Source of the DNA: Brevinematales bacterium
Lineage (GTDB): Bacteria > Spirochaetota > Brevinematia > Brevinematales > GWF1-51-8
DNA length: 47,160 nucleotides
Direction: 5' to 3'
NCBI GenBank assembly: GCA_013177895.1
Contig: JABLXV010000021.1
Span: 1 to 47,160, forward strand
Shown: piece by piece, positions 44,871-47,160 of the stretch
Layout: every line of letters starts with the position of its first letter
Numbering within the stretch: position 1 is the stretch's first letter
Program-made: the position numbers and the translations under genes
The notes under the pieces: generated by a model
Told to the model about the DNA's origin: nothing
The model's database searches: none
What the model saw: only the letters and a program-made list of their open reading frames with translations

Positions 44871-45836
44871 TTAGACCGGTTCGACTAATATGCTCGCGTC
44901 CACCTTCTCGTTCAGGAATTGCTGGATAGCCATCAACGTACCGGCGGTAGCGCCCGGGCATCCCTGGCATGCGCCGAGGTAATGGATATATACGATGGTG
45001 TTGCCTTCTTCTTCCTTGATATCGACCACTTCCATACTGCCGCCGTCCTGCGCGAGAATCGGTTTGATTTCGGCGTCCAGCACGGTTTCGACTTTCTTCA
45101 GTCTCTGAACTATCGTCATCGACTTGAAATCTTTAGTTTCGGATACTTCAGCCATTTTTTCCTTCTCCATTTCCTTTCGGACATCTTTCAGGATATCCTC
45201 GAGGTAGTATTTTCTTTTTTCGTGGCCGCCGGGGCGGATACATGATTTGCAGAATGCGCCCGCTTTCGTAAAATTCGTGATCTCCTCGACCGTCTTGAGG
45301 TCGTTGATGCGGATAACGTCGCGGATCGTGCGGAGGCTGACCCGCGCGCATTCGCACACGATCTCCTCTTCCTCGAACATCGACATATCCACGCCCTTAT
45401 AAAGCGAGGCGGCTTTTTTTATCACATCGTATGCCATGACGCTGCAATGCATTTTCTGCGGGGGTATCGCCGGGGAGTTGGGGTCGTCGCGTAACGCATG
45501 CTCCACGTCGATATTCGTGATGGTGATAGCCTCGTCGACCGTCTTACCGATGCACATCTCGGCTATCATGTCGCTCGATGCGATGGCGGTGCCGCACCCG
45601 AACGATTTAAAGCGCGCGTCGAGAATAGTATTGGTCTTGGGGTCGACCGCCCAGAACAGGCGTACTGCGTCCCCGCAGGCCTCCGCGCCCCAGTCCGCAA
45701 CGATCAGCTTCGCGCCCATCGCTTTGGCCTGTTCTTCGGTGATTTCCCCGCGGAACTTCGGCTCGTCCATTCTGGTGGATACCTTATCGGAGTATTGCTC
45801 CCATAACGCTCCGCCTATCAAATCATTCTTTGCCAT
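44871..45836 (-). CDS. nifU: Iron-sulfur cluster scaffold NifU
   Basis: A 321-residue, three-domain NifU. The N-terminal IscU-like scaffold has its three cluster cysteines in EACGDAV, SFGCGTA and MHCSVMA. The central BFD-like [2Fe-2S] domain has CECARVS and CKSCIRPGG. The C-terminal Nfu domain has GACQGCPGA. It builds Fe-S clusters with sulfur from NifS. No nitrogenase genes are visible; in anaerobes this NIF-type pair is often the general system. ATG at 45836 follows AAGGGG and lies ten bases after the nifS stop; an open frame beyond it overlaps nifS and is not used. Confidence 0.93.
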   Translation of the reverse strand: MAKNDLIGGALWEQYSDKVSTRMDEPKFRGEITEEQAKAMGAKLIVADWGAEACGDAVRLFWAVDPKTNTILDARFKSFGCGTAIASSDMIAEMCIGKTVDEAITITNIDVEHALRDDPNSPAIPPQKMHCSVMAYDVIKKAASLYKGVDMSMFEEEEIVCECARVSLRTIRDVIRINDLKTVEEITNFTKAGAFCKSCIRPGGHEKRKYYLEDILKDVRKEMEKEKMAEVSETKDFKSMTIVQRLKKVETVLDAEIKPILAQDGGSMEVVDIKEEEGNTIVYIHYLGACQGCPGATAGTLMAIQQFLNEKVDASILVEPV

Positions 45837-45846
45837 TTCTTTCCCC

Positions 45847-47160
<1,314 letters not shown>

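Overview
The window looks like chromosome from an environmental, probably anaerobic, flagellated bacterium with an outer membrane. A spirochaete or close relative (Spirochaetota) fits best. The evidence is the flagellar order flgB-flgC-fliE-fliF-fliG-fliH-fliI, many lipoproteins with loose lipoboxes together with lnt, a NifS/NifU iron-sulfur system, and many genes for c-di-GMP, SpoIIE-type phosphatase and exported proteins. This placement is an inference from gene content. Most genes have balanced-to-GC-rich codon use, but several islands (FRG gene, HEPN gene, the 33.8-34.9 kb pair, the start of the 0.7 kb gene) are strongly AT-rich and look acquired.

Layout. 0-1.6 kb: the end of an IS3-type insertion sequence has cut off the 5' part of a LAS-type metallopeptidase gene, followed by a FIMAH-domain exported protein. 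1.7-9.5 kb: a GNAT-like protein; a membrane SpoIIE/RsbU phosphatase on the other strand; then a tight minus-strand operon (TIR/deoxyribosyltransferase-like protein, TraB/GumN lipoprotein, exported protein, S4 RNA-binding protein, FAD oxidoreductase). 9.5-13.6 kb: tandem repeats, an FRG-domain protein, two tandem paralogues, a metallophosphoesterase and a flavodoxin/ferredoxin fusion. 13.6-21.6 kb: repeat-rich spacer, then the flagellar basal-body/export operon. 21.6-23.5 kb: a toxin-antitoxin pair bracketed by two copies of the fliI 3' end, then an AT-rich HEPN-like gene; fliJ is not in its usual place. 23.5-28.2 kb: lipoprotein, three GNAT domains in two proteins, two methyltransferases and an ArsR-like domain lacking its DNA-binding half. 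28.2-38 kb: duplicated spacer, lnt, lipoprotein, a small exported/membrane operon ending in trpF, an AT-rich pair, a phosphodiesterase-like MBL protein with an unusual RtcB, and murF. 38.7-47 kb: thioesterase, beta-propeller, outer-membrane and lipoprotein genes, a GGDEF/EAL protein, and nifS-nifU.

Regulation can be read at many genes: sigma-70-type promoters with 16-17 bp spacing are abundant, one sigma-28-like promoter precedes flgB, and three long 5' leaders have paired elements. The lnt promoter places the transcription start at or beside the ATG.

The observations most worth following are: (1) an A10 tract exactly at the end of the FliH domain, where slippage by one base either way would give an ordinary-length FliH without its 235-residue tail; (2) the toxin-antitoxin cassette bracketed by a diverged duplicate of the fliI 3' end; (3) an RtcB with a metal-ligand His changed to Gln, coupled to a PhnP-like hydrolase; and (4) structured leaders before the truncated ArsR-like gene, the 31.6 kb gene and the GGDEF/EAL gene.
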